64,000 nt of DNA from Phytophthora colocasiae (lineage: Eukaryota; Oomycota; Peronosporomycetes; Peronosporales; Peronosporaceae). Positions within the stretch are counted from its first letter, which is position 1. Each line of letters starts with the position of its first letter. The notes under the pieces are model-generated. The model ran no database searches, was not told the origin of the DNA, and saw only the letters and a list, made by a program, of their open reading frames with translations. This document shows positions 11,675 to 20,962 of the stretch, piece after piece. The translations under genes were made by a program, and so were the position numbers. The stretch is taken from positions 1 through 64,000 of the forward strand of contig JAGKQI010000022.1 of NCBI GenBank assembly GCA_018806915.1, in the 5' to 3' direction.

Positions 11675-12484
11675 TTAGACGCAGTTACGGGTACAAACAC
11701 CCGAAGGCTTTTCAGCAAGCACATTGAACTGGGTGGTCTTTTTGCTGTTTTCTTTGACGTCAATGGATGTGGATACAAGCTCGATTTCAATGTCTGAAGG
11801 ATTGACGCTGAGAACTTCAGGATCTCGCGCAACGGGTGTGTTTTCGTGATTTACATGACGAAAAGGATCAAGTTGACCGCGTTGACTAGCAGATACAGTG
11901 CGTTGCCTACAAACAGGAACCAACTCGAGATCATTGCGATCCACATGACGTTGTTGAGAGCACCTGCAGCCACCATCGGGATCGGGATAAAAGCCGCCGA
12001 CTTGTAGTAAAGCACCTTCCTCATGCGCTCGAACGGTGAACTGAACATGCTGAGACCAGCCAAGACGCCCAGAATGCCCAGTGTCGTGTCCACTCCGTCG
12101 TTCGACTGGTTGGTGTAGCCTGATTTGCCCAGGATCGCGTAGATCGTAATGAGACCAAGGATCGTAGCACCAGTGATGATCCTCCGCAGAGCTTTCTTGC
12201 GGTCACGTGCGTAGCAGAAGAACACAGTCACGTAGCCGATAGCAATGAAGTCGGAGGTGAGGAAGGTGGCGAACATGGGGAACCAGTTCTTGACGATGGT
12301 GCCGTCCAGCATCCAGACGTGGGCATTCGCTTCCATACAGTACGGAAACTGTACCGGTGTCCCCCTTCTTACGGTAGATGCGATACATTGACTGTCAATT
12401 TGACGGGGTCATGCTCAGCGTGACACAAATGGATGTGATCGACGTCAGCACTCGGAAGATTGTTTCGACAATGATGCTGACCAT
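11675..12484 (-). CDS. SWEET (MtN3/saliva) sugar transporter, intronless copy
   Basis: Begins MVSIIVETIFRVLTSITSIC at 12484. It has one stop near 12386 and a small loss near the first-half junction, then an open stretch 12336-11851 with NAHVWMLDGTIVKNWFPMFA, AILGKSGYTNQSNDGVDTTL, FSSPFERMRKVLYYKSAA and MISSWFLFVGNALYLLVNAV. A final one-base shift leads to a polar tail ending at 11675. The order of helices and the proline/Gly-rich loop motifs are those of eukaryotic SWEETs with two MtN3 units. The cluster members at 49-56 kb have an intron after the Trp codon preceding MLYG; here the equivalent HVW-MLDG codons are fused without an intron. The gene faces its paralogue at 2730-3599. Three frame breaks mean it is either recently dead or mis-sequenced. 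Confidence 0.75.
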
Positions 12485-13370
12485 TCTAGGCTGGGAGATC
12501 TGACGAGAACGAGGCAGAAGGATTCGAGTGGCGACGACTGAAGTCGAGGAATGAGGTGCGGGGTCTCTCGAGTTGAAAGTGAGACAGCCAATTTGACAGA
12601 GTAGAAAGCGTGTGGTCGTGGTGTGGGCTCATACTTCACCCTGCGTGATGATTTGAACGAAGTGATGTACGACGACCACCTCAAAGTCTGTTAGCACATA
12701 TTAGTTCTGAATCTAACGTTGCCAGCGAGCGTGGAGTACAGTTTTCTGGTGGAAACTTTCTACTGTAATGGGTCCGTCTTGGATGGTATGGCATTTTCAC
12801 TCGACTTGGCTTGCCACCACTATCTAACGAGTGTTGTGCGATTTCCCATTGGTATATCGTTCACCACAGTAATAGTCACCCAATACGATGTTACTGTCCT
12901 GCCAGGACTTGAGCCCAAGTATGCGTGTAGCGCTGTCGTGGTCGCCTGGAATCTACCCGGCGTGGATTTTATCACTTCCCACGGCCCAAGTTGAACCGCA
13001 TGGTCTCGAGACTCTCGACCAGCAAAGCTTTCCATTCGTGCATCCATGGGGTCAGCAACGACAGTAGCACGGCGTCCTGCACTAAAGTACCCTTTAGCAT
13101 GTGCGTGCCGCCGTTGCTGTGGAGTGTGGTGTGTTAGACTGGCGAAAAGCGGGACTAAGATGATGAAAGGTAAATCATCAATTTAGGGCCATCAACCAAT
13201 TTAGGGCCGTATTTTAACTGCCAATCACGTGAAGTTTCTCACAGAGCAAGTACTTTATTGGCTAAAACACACTAAATACGAATACCTTCAAAAATTAAAT
13301 TTGTAAATTTGGCGCGAGGTGTCATGGCTCCAGGCGATGACAGATCAGCCGCCTACCTGGTTGGCGGCGA
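12485..13370. other. gene-free stretch
   Basis: About 890 bp without a supported gene. Opposing frames at 12719-12994 (plus) and 12820-13047 (minus) shadow each other and show no motif. The segment begins with the promoter region of the minus-strand SWEET copy. Confidence 0.4.
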
Positions 13371-13432
13371 GCTTATTGAGGGCCCATTATGGGAGCAGGG
13401 TTGTCGCGGGTTCAAGTCCCGTTAATTCTCCG
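13371..13432 (+). tRNA. tRNA-like fragment (T-arm / B-box)
   Basis: The segment ends in GCGGGTTCAAGTCCCGT, a good T-arm with a GGTTCAAGTCC internal promoter (B-box) sequence, followed by TAATTCTCC as a possible acceptor 3' strand. I cannot find a convincing acceptor 5' strand, D-arm or anticodon loop with the expected T33 upstream. It may be a decayed tRNA gene or the head of a tRNA-derived short element. Confidence 0.25.
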
Positions 13433-14399
13433 CACTGATTTGGTAAGTAAAGCATCTATTCAACCTCACTGTGCAAGACACTCGACTAACATTTTGTTGT
13501 TTAGAATACAGCTGAACAAGTGATATGCGCTACATGTACTCTTCTACACCTTTACCTGCAGTTGTAGTAACAGCTTTCTTAGACGACTTGGTTTTGATGA
13601 CAGCCTCAGCAAGTTCCTGGAGCACTTCATGGGTAAACAGCCTCCCCCAACTGCGACTCGTTTACGCTTTGTCGGCTTCTTCGGCAGAGGCTTCTATTGT
13701 TGGCCAGTCACTTGACTTTTACTGTTTGTCCTCCGTAAAGTTAATTTCCGTCGAAACTTGATCACAAGTGGAAATATAAAAGGTGAGGGTGAATAACCCA
13801 AACCTCAAATGGTCACAAAATGACACTCACTCCAGCGCTTTCAATACTGAAAGCAAGACTAAATTCGGCCGTAAACTGATTAAGTCGATTTTTCTTCTCC
13901 ACAGGCATGAGCTTAATTTCATTGGTCTGCTACTACAAAAATTGAGAAAAAATCTCTGGTTTGCGACGTTTCAGAAACTGTCTCACTTTTTATCAACGCA
14001 TAAGTAGATGCCGAGTAATTCGAGCATCTTTTATCTCGGCCCATATTTGATTTTTTACCTAACTTGACCGGCATCGTCCTCATTTATCGGCCACGAACCT
14101 GCCACACGGGATTTTATCGCGAATCCCTACCTCGCCGTCAATCAGCAACTGGGACCATCTGAACCCCTCGAGCCTGTCCACCGAGATACGTGCTGGCAAT
14201 TCGTGTAGGCCAGTCAGCGAGGACCTCGTCGGAGTGGGTGGAAGGAGGAACCCGCACTTCAGATACCATCTGCCATCCGCCAAGCACTGGAACGAAGCAG
14301 TAACATGGCCACAACCCATTCTCGACGCTCAACTTTCCAGCTTTGAGAGGTGGAACTCACCGCCCTATTCGTTCTTTTGCGCGGTTGGACGCAAGCACC
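13433..14399. other. gene-free stretch
   Basis: About 970 bp with short frames only. A minus-strand stretch near 13600-13760 encodes a basic segment (PKKPTKRKR) but has no start, motif or continuation that would support a gene. The end is the promoter side of the START/FYVE-like gene. Confidence 0.35.
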
Positions 14400-15658
14400 A
14401 TGAAATACGAGGAACAGACGCAAGATTACCCAGAGGCTCTGTCGTCCGAAGAAACAGCAGCGTTGCTCAGTATGAGCGACTCGTTCATTCAAGAAGCTGT
14501 GCACATGTCGAGACACTATGTCGGCTGTTCACGCCATCCGTCGGCCATTGACCCCACCCGATGGAAAAGGATAGCTCATGTCCGTGACCTCGCAATGTAC
14601 AAGGAGCGCCGCGCTCGCTGGAGACTCGACAGTAAGCGCAAACTCGGTTCGCGGTTGGCGAACAAGGAATGCATTACCGATAGTTCTAAGCTGCTACCAG
14701 CGACATTGATGGTTGGGTCGTTCACGGGTGACCTTGGAGTCAGTCATGTTCGGTCTGCAGAGTTCAACAGAAGACGCCACGAGGATACGAGCTTCATATC
14801 TAGGTGACAACCTCATCGACGAGAAATTACTAGCAGCGCCGTTGGAGTCTCAAGCTACGATAACCCTCTACGTTTCGTGCACTTTAAGGTGGCGAGGTCT
14901 ACGGAGTGGCGCTACAGCAGCTAAAGTAGCATCGGGGACGATCTTCAGCTCACGAACGATGGAGACTGTGTATCTCGAATCAACAGGAATCACAGAACTC
15001 GGCAATGGAGAACGTGTAGGCTACGAGCTGCTGCAATCGGTCGAGGTTCCTGGCTTTGGAGGATTCGCTAAGAACGGCAAATGTCAAGCGGTAATTTCGT
15101 ACTGCTACGTGTATCGGCAACCGTCTCCAGATGTGATAAAAGTGTTCATGCTGGGCTCCACTTCGCGTGACGGGGTGTTGCTCGGTGGTGCGTTGGCCAA
15201 AATGCACAGTCTTCATCGACTTGTACGCTGTGCTGAGCGTAAGAAACTTGCATGGCTCATCAATTCTAGCGAACCAACTCTAGGAGCACCAAAGCTGGAG
15301 GTTGTTGTGCAGAGTGCTTTCGTTCCTTTGGCAGGTGGCCATATCGAGCTCAGCGACAATGCAGCGCCTGCGATGAACGAAGTATGTACGGGCTGCACAG
15401 CCTACCGCCAGATGCGCTTCGCTCTGCCATTCCCGCCGTAAAGTCACTCGTTCTAAACTGGCATTCTGCGGTCGGTGTCTGCAGCGTGCTGAAGAAGCAA
15501 GTCCATTCACCGTAGCTGTTTTTGAGGCCATGGAACAAGGTGAAGACTTCAGCTTTGATACCTTCGACAGCTCCGTCCCTCCGTTATCCAATACCAAGTG
15601 GAGTAGCCAATGTTACGACGTGGACGACGATCTCGCCATGACCATCCTAGGTGACTAG
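14400..15658 (+). CDS. START-like protein with C-terminal FYVE-like zinc finger
   Basis: Starts at the ATG at 14400 (MKYEEQTQDYPEALSSEETA). The middle part has MVGSFTGDL then ESVMFGLQSSTEDATRIRAS and YLESTGITELGNGERVGYEL, the arrangement I know from the very large oomycete family of START-like lipid-binding proteins. Near the end come VCTGCTAYRQMRF, then CHSRRKVTRSKLAFCGRCLQ, giving C-x2-C ... C ... C-x2-C spacing of a reduced FYVE-type zinc finger. The protein closes with an acidic tail ending DDDLAMTILGD at 15658, about 419 codons in all. Two single-base shifts are needed: an extra G at about 14740 and one near 15385. Lipid-dependent membrane association is expected for the family; no partner can be inferred. 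Confidence 0.7.
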
Positions 15659-15811
15659 GATCAACTATTGTGTCCCATCGGAAGGACTAACAACCCCAGT
15701 AACAACTCATAACAAACTTATACGATTAGTGATCTGAATACTGCGTTCCCTGCTGCAGTCGTATTTTCTAGCTTGATTGTAGCTTCAGTTGTTGAGTTTT
15801 CCCATTTAAAC

Positions 15812-16522
15812 TCATTGAATACCCGACGTACCGAGTAGCGGGTGCCTGTGAGCCTTGTGGAAATGAACGCTCGCATCATCCATCGCAGCGCAGATGAGTA
15901 AAATTAAGGCCATATCGACACCAATTGCCGTCTCGACGTGGTACGAATTGCCACTAAACGCCGTCATCCTGTTACTTGCCGGACGATAAACTTTAGCAAT
16001 CGGTTCCCTTCGACCTCCGCGTCCTCGTTCCAGATACAAAACTGCAGCTCGTTGTCTCCACATGCCATGGCATCCAATGTGGCTTTGCCTCCAGTATGAG
16101 GATCATCCACTTCTGCTAACAACGGCTCTCCTCTGCCTGGAACAAACTTGATCATGAAGGAAGTAAGCACTTTGAGGCTCCGCCCACCTTTTACCGAGAC
16201 AAACGTCATACACCGCAGCATTGGGGTGGTCTCTATGGCTAAGGTGGGCTACTGGAATGCCATATTCATCCAACAGCCACTTGGTTCGACCGTCCGATAC
16301 TTCACCCTCAATTGTAGGCATCACACGAAACAATACGCGTCAGAGTCCACCTCACGCACTGCGTAGCCGTTGATGTCAATGGCGTGGGGTCCAGAAATTG
16401 TCCGTGAGCTCCAGAGTCGTGACACGGCGACGGCAGAAGCGTGGATTCACCACGAACGGGAACTTCCACTGCGCCGCAAGAGGCGTGGCCAGAAACTTCT
16501 GCATCGATAACGCCGCCCCCAT
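15812..16522 (-). CDS. LURP-one-related (Tubby C-terminal-like) protein, frame broken
   Basis: Reads from the ATG at 16522: MGAALSMQKFLATPLAAQWK, then FRRVTTLELTDN-type and INGYAVREVDSDAYCFV segments, WLLDEYGIPVAHLSHRD, LKVLTSFMIKFVPGRGEPLL, ELQFCIWNEDAEVEGNRLLK and IAKVYRPASNRMTAFSGNSY. It ends with a hydrophobic helix (IGVDMALILLICAAMDDASV). This is the 12-stranded barrel plus central C-terminal helix of the LURP-one/scramblase-like superfamily: beta-hairpin repeats, a WLLD turn, and a buried final helix. Family members in plants respond to oomycetes, but the oomycete members have no established role. About 236 codons fit the family size. Three or more frame shifts (near 16420, 16320 and 16010) break the frame. 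Confidence 0.65.
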
Positions 16523-17878
16523 ATCCTGTTAGCTGTTAGCTCTAGCTCCTTCTTGCTGGCAATGAAGCGTTCAGCGACAGCGATGGAAGAGCGCGTCGGA
16601 TAAAACTACTGTGCCGCGGAACTTTACCTGTATGAACAGATAAGTTGGAAGAAATAGTCGAAGAGGCAAAAGGGTACTATTACATAAAGAAAAACTTTCC
16701 AAATCACCTGTAACAAGTAATGATTTGTGCGACTTGATGATGACAGATGGCAGGTGCCGCACATTGGTACTGTCTACTCGCGCGTGGGAGCTCTTGGGCC
16801 AGACTGCTGAAAAAGCCAAGCGGCTGGCATCGATGCAGCTCACACAGGTACTCAACGTCGAGAGCCAGTCTGCTACAGCCAGCACTCCAACGGTGACTTT
16901 GTCGAGGCAAACCAAGTACGTGTAAGTTACCAAAGGTTGTGAAGCTACATGCACAGTAAAGCATCCCCTTGATCGATATCTTGTCGCCCCATGATAATGC
17001 GCGTCATGTTGAAGTTACCTTTGCTTGAGTCGGAAAGTTCAGAAATGAGCTATCGACACCAGCCTACGCGCATTGCTCTCAACGATAAAGGAGAGAGCTC
17101 TTATTGTGCTACTGGAAGCATTTCCCCAATGATGGCGGAAGTTGGTAAACAATAGGAGGTCTCACCCGCCAAAACAAAAAAAGATAAGCTTAGCGCAATA
17201 ACGTACACGAGAGCTATTGCGGGCGTGAAACGAGCAGTAGAGCTGTCTGTTCTACATGTAGCAATAAAGCACCAGAACATCTTCAATCGATTGTCTTCAA
17301 CGCGCCGTCGTGGCCTGACAAGTGACGAGCTCGGTGTGGTACCCCGTGGAGCAACGTGATTGGTATAAACAAATTTGGATCGCATTTTCTGGCCAATGAA
17401 ATGCCTTATGACTGTAGATTGGACGGGTTTGGATCTCGATCTATCTATAGAGAAGTGGTTTCGCCGAGATGTTGGACGGCCAGCATGGCCACCCAGAAGG
17501 CCTACTAATATAGCCGTTATGTCTCCTACTCCACCTACAGAGGAAGGTCCTGGTGCTGCCTTTATTGCGTGGCTTGGTGTCGCGCACCGTGCTGTGGGGT
17601 TGCAGCCTCAACGCCACGACGCGCTTCTGTGATTGGTCAAAACCCTTTCATCCACCGCACTAAGTGCGACGGGCGTTGCAGCTGCGTCGATTTCTGCCAA
17701 ATTTCAGCGTCGAGGTCGTGACGACCATCACTCCTTTTCAAACACAAATCTATTATAGTTATGGAACTTTCACCCCCTCGGTTGCTCCCTTCGCGGCAGG
17801 CTCGCGCCCCCCTTTGCAGTCGCCAGTATCCGATTTCCAAGCTCAAGCTCAAGCCCCTCTTCTTTCTCTCTTCTAAAA
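16523..17878. other. gene-free stretch upstream of 14-3-3
   Basis: About 1.35 kb without a supported gene. A minus-strand frame at 16571-16954 and a plus-strand frame at 16725-16925 overlap and neither shows a domain. The last 250 bp are probably the promoter and leader of the 14-3-3 gene; they include ATTGGT/CCAAT-like boxes near 17355, 17392 and 17632. Confidence 0.35.
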
Positions 17879-18632
17879 ATGGACCGTGACTCCCTTGTGT
17901 TTCCTCGCCAAGCTGGCCGAGCAGGCTGAGCGCTACATGACGAGATGGTGGACCACATGAAGGCTGTGGCCAACAACCACAACGTGGAGCTCACTGTGGA
18001 GGAGCGCAACCTGCTCTCGGTGGCCTACAAGAACGTGATCGGCTCACGTCGTGCGTCGTGGCGCGTCATCTCGTCCATCGAGAACAAGGGCGACTCGGAG
18101 CGCAGCGAGCACATCAAGGCCTACCGTCAGAAGATTGAGGTGAGCTTGTGGACATTTGCAACGACATCCTGACCATCATTGAGAACAACTTGATCCCCAA
18201 CTCGTCCAGTGAGGAGGGCAAGGTCTTCTACTACAAGATGAAGGGCGACTACCACCGTTACCTGGCCGGAGTTCCAGGTGGACGATGAGCGCAAGGAATC
18301 GTCGGACAAGGCTCTGGAGAGCTACAAGCAGGCGTCCACCATTGCCATGGCGGAGCTGCCCCCACGCACCCCATCCGTCTTGGTCTGGCTCTTAACTTTT
18401 TCGGTGTTCTACTACGAGATCCTGAACTCGCCCGACCGTGCTTGCAACCTGGCCAAGCAGGCGTTCGACGATGCCATCGCCGAGCTGGACACGCTGTCGG
18501 AGGAGTCGTACAAGGACAGCACGCTGATCATGCAGTTGCTGCGCGACAACCTGACGCTCTGGACTTCCGGACCAGGAGCCCGACAACGCTGACGCCAACC
18601 AGGGCGACATGAACGTTCAGGACGTCGAGTAA
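17879..18632 (+). CDS. 14-3-3 protein (frame broken by seven single-base indels)
   Basis: 14-3-3 dimers bind phosphoserine/phosphothreonine motifs in many client proteins. The sequence is unmistakable: [11 protein letters not shown] at the N terminus, [106 protein letters not shown] and [14 protein letters not shown], ending GDMNVQDVE. The phosphopeptide-binding residues (K in YKN, R in SRRASWR, R and Y in GDYHRYLAE) are present. Seven one-base indels occur near 17901, 17936, 18140, 18270, 18361, 18402 and 18570. Their net change is +1, exactly the remainder of the 754-nt span relative to a 250-residue protein. Four lie in homopolymers. Strong codon bias and complete residue conservation argue for a functional gene with sequence errors rather than an old pseudogene. 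Confidence 0.93.
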
Positions 18633-18960
18633 GCTCTCTCCCCGCCTTAGGCGAGCTTAGCTAAGCTGGTGTTTGTGCGAAGGAAAGGGTCAAAGGAGAT
18701 GTGGATGCGGCGGAGGAGAAGGAGGAGCGAGAGGCCGCAGTTATTTGTTGGCCTCCTCCTCTGAAGCCTCGACCAACGCCGTGACCGCCAGCTCTTCCCT
18801 TGCAAAGAACCCGGCCGTCAGTACTTAATATTGGTAGATAGAACCCCACGATAATCTCAGAGAACTGTCTTCCCTGTTTCTATATGCGATTGGTGTTGTT
18901 CTTGTTGGACGGATAAGCATGGTTGAGGCGTGTGAGCTTCACGCTGATACCGGTATAAAA

Positions 18961-19003
18961 GATCGAGAATCTCGATCTGAAGATCTCGATTCGAGATCTT
19001 CAG
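18961..19003. repeat. two adjacent near-perfect palindromes
   Basis: The first, 18961-18977, has 8-bp arms (GATCGAGA / TCTCGATC) around one base. The second, 18977-19003, has 13-bp arms around a single central base at 18990 (arm CTGAAGATCTCGA). Both are built on GAGATCTCGA-like words, so they may also pair with each other. They could be operator-like sites, the centre of a small inverted-repeat element, or a cruciform-prone site. Confidence 0.7.
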
Positions 19004-19655
19004 CAGATAGAAGTGGACCACATAAATTCATTTTATCCAATTGCATGGCACTTCAACTTGCTGACCGAGATCTTCATCTGTGTTGTCTGCGCAATTTGGT
19101 GAAAGTCACGCGCACTTGAGTGCTGTCACCGCTGTTACTCAATGCTGTAGCATGTCAAGCACCACGGTTTTAAGTGCAACACATATCGCTATCTTTTGCC
19201 AACTTTTCATCTGTAGCGGTTGTGACTGAAGAATTAACAGTGACATTGAGCCCTGACGAATGTCACTCCTTCCAGGTGACTAAACTGGGAGGGCTTAACT
19301 CACGACAAACTGCTTTGCACTACCAGAAAAGAAGTACAAGCTGGAAATGTCTGTCGTGAGCTGTCGAATGGCCAAGGTTCACGTCAATGGTGTGTCTTCT
19401 GTAACCGGACAGGGTACCCTCTGAGATAATCTCATGTAAAGCTTTCAGACACTAAGCTACTTTCTGGTCTACGATATCAGAAGATATCAACAGTCAGGTT
19501 TAGCTAAAGGATCTGGCAGATCCAGTATTATAGCCGTAGGATAAAGTTCTAGCGAGTAGTAACAATGCAATTGCCATACACTTCTTGGTTTTCTTGAATA
19601 GCACAGTCCACAACTGTACAGTATCATATCTCGAATGGAAATCGGCATAAGATTT

Positions 19656-19755
19656 TATATCTATCTATCTCGCTTCAAGTTGAAGTTACATCCGTCCTCC
19701 GTTAATATATCTATCTATCTCGCTTCAAGTTGAAGTTACATCCGTCCTCCGTTAA
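19656..19755. repeat. 50-bp tandem duplication (two identical units)
   Basis: Bases 19656-19705 and 19706-19755 are identical 50-bp units beginning TATATCTATCTATCTCGC and ending CCTCCGTTAA. Each unit has an internal CTTCAAGTTGAAG palindrome. Perfect identity indicates a recent duplication or an assembly duplication. Confidence 0.85.
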
Positions 19756-20299
19756 TTCGACGCTTTCATCACGTGTTCATGAATTAGACATTTGTCATAT
19801 CTGCTTATGCAATAGTTACAGAAGTCAAGCCCTCGTAGACGGCGAAGAACTCCATGGAAGTCGGCGACGTTTGGCTTTTCTCCATCGGATCTGTTAACAT
19901 TTGAGACCTGGTCAACACGCCATACGGTGCCCGTCAACATGGCCATCTTGATGAAAAATTCACTCAATCGCCACACCGAGAGCATCCTTGACAACAATTT
20001 CGGTGAGAGGAAAGAGAGTCTCCTTTACCAGAGTCCCGCACGCTATCGGCAATTGCTTTTCGGTGGAGGGATACAGGCATTGAACGCTTGAAAGAAACTC
20101 ACTTGGTTGTTTAATTGCTTCTTTGCACCCACAAGACTGAACGACTCGGCATCCAAGACAGTTCTGTCCGATGTACACGATCTCTGTCGACAGTGTTTTG
20201 TTAACGCCATTACGCGGGAAATTGTGTCAGAAATGGTTTCAACAATGGGCTTAGTTTATAATTTTCCTTAACGACGACACTTTCCACGATCCCATACAA

Positions 20300-20962
20300 C
20301 TAACTTGCTCCGGTGGCAGCCAACTCTTCGTAGTGCGCCTGGCAGTAATTCTGCGTGCGTTCATAGGCCGGCTTGGAACAATTTGGCACTTGGCAACGTT
20401 TGCCACCTCCATGAGCCCAGCAGAATCCGTTCGACACTGCGATTGTTTCGCAGCTCTCAAACGAACACACAGTGCCGCCACCGTGCGACCAGCAGACGCC
20501 CTTGGACTTGGCGCGGTTGATACAGTCCGGAATCTTACACTTCACGGATCCGCCATGTTTCCAGCAACGTTTGGCGTGTTTCGCACGACTGGTGCATCCT
20601 TCAATGCTACAGAACTTGCTCCCTTTCCGGACGGGCGCTGCAGCCTCCGAAGTTGAAGGAACCATGCGCTTCCGCTTAACGTTAGAGCCGGACATGGATC
20701 CGCGGTGCTTGACATTCAACTCCTCGGTATCCGATTCAGAATCGGAAGATGAAAGGATGAAAGACAGAGCAGCCTTGTCCTTGGAATCTTCGATAGCATT
20801 TGAGTCTTGTTGCGGGTTCATGATATTGACGAGTCTCGATGCTGGAGACACCGTGGGTCCAACGGCGAAATTGGGGAATGGCAAGGCACTGGGGGTGATG
20901 ACGCTGCTCGGGTTGCTCAAGGCTGTCGGGTGCGCCAGCGTTAGCTTGTCGCGCACATCCAT
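20300..20962 (-). CDS. WRKY19-type C/H-rich finger protein 1
   Basis: An intact 220-residue frame from the ATG at 20962. Residues 1-110 are low-complexity, with a Ser/Asp/Glu run (SSSDSESDTEEL) followed by a basic NVKRKR stretch that may be a nuclear signal. Residues about 115-210 hold four tandem zinc-binding units of the form C-x4-C-x8-C-x3-H: GCTSRAKHAKRCWKHGG, KIPDCINRAKSKGVCWSHGG, SFESCETIAVSNGFCWAHGG and QVPNCSKPAYERTQNYC. This repeat is usually annotated in oomycetes as WRKY transcription factor 19-like, after a segment in a plant protein; it is not the WRKY DNA-binding domain. A nuclear role in nucleic acid binding is inference. A close paralogue lies at 27657-28331 in the same orientation. 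No intron and no frame break are seen. Confidence 0.85.
   Translation of the reverse strand: MDVRDKLTLAHPTALSNPSSVITPSALPFPNFAVGPTVSPASRLVNIMNPQQDSNAIEDSKDKAALSFILSSSDSESDTEELNVKHRGSMSGSNVKRKRMVPSTSEAAAPVRKGSKFCSIEGCTSRAKHAKRCWKHGGSVKCKIPDCINRAKSKGVCWSHGGGTVCSFESCETIAVSNGFCWAHGGGKRCQVPNCSKPAYERTQNYCQAHYEELAATGAS

Larger units (their letters stand above)
18633..20299. other. gene-poor stretch with repeats
   Basis: About 1.67 kb between the 14-3-3 gene and zinc-finger gene 1. It contains the double palindrome at 18961-19003 and the 50-bp tandem duplication at 19656-19755. Minus-strand frames at 19752-19997 and 19960-20178 are adjacent and moderately Cys-rich (CLGCRVVQSCGCKE) but resemble no family I know. 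Confidence 0.4.

Noticed and set aside
12719..12994. 91-codon plus-strand frame with hydrophobic segments
   Set aside because: Fully shadowed by a minus-strand frame, no motif, not near any promoter-like element.
13320..13432. Functional tRNA gene
   Set aside because: Only the T-arm/B-box is convincing; no matching acceptor stem, D-arm or anticodon loop. Listed only as a low-confidence fragment.
19752..20178. Minus-strand Cys-containing small gene
   Set aside because: Two short frames could be joined but no domain, start context or conserved spacing of Cys is recognisable.
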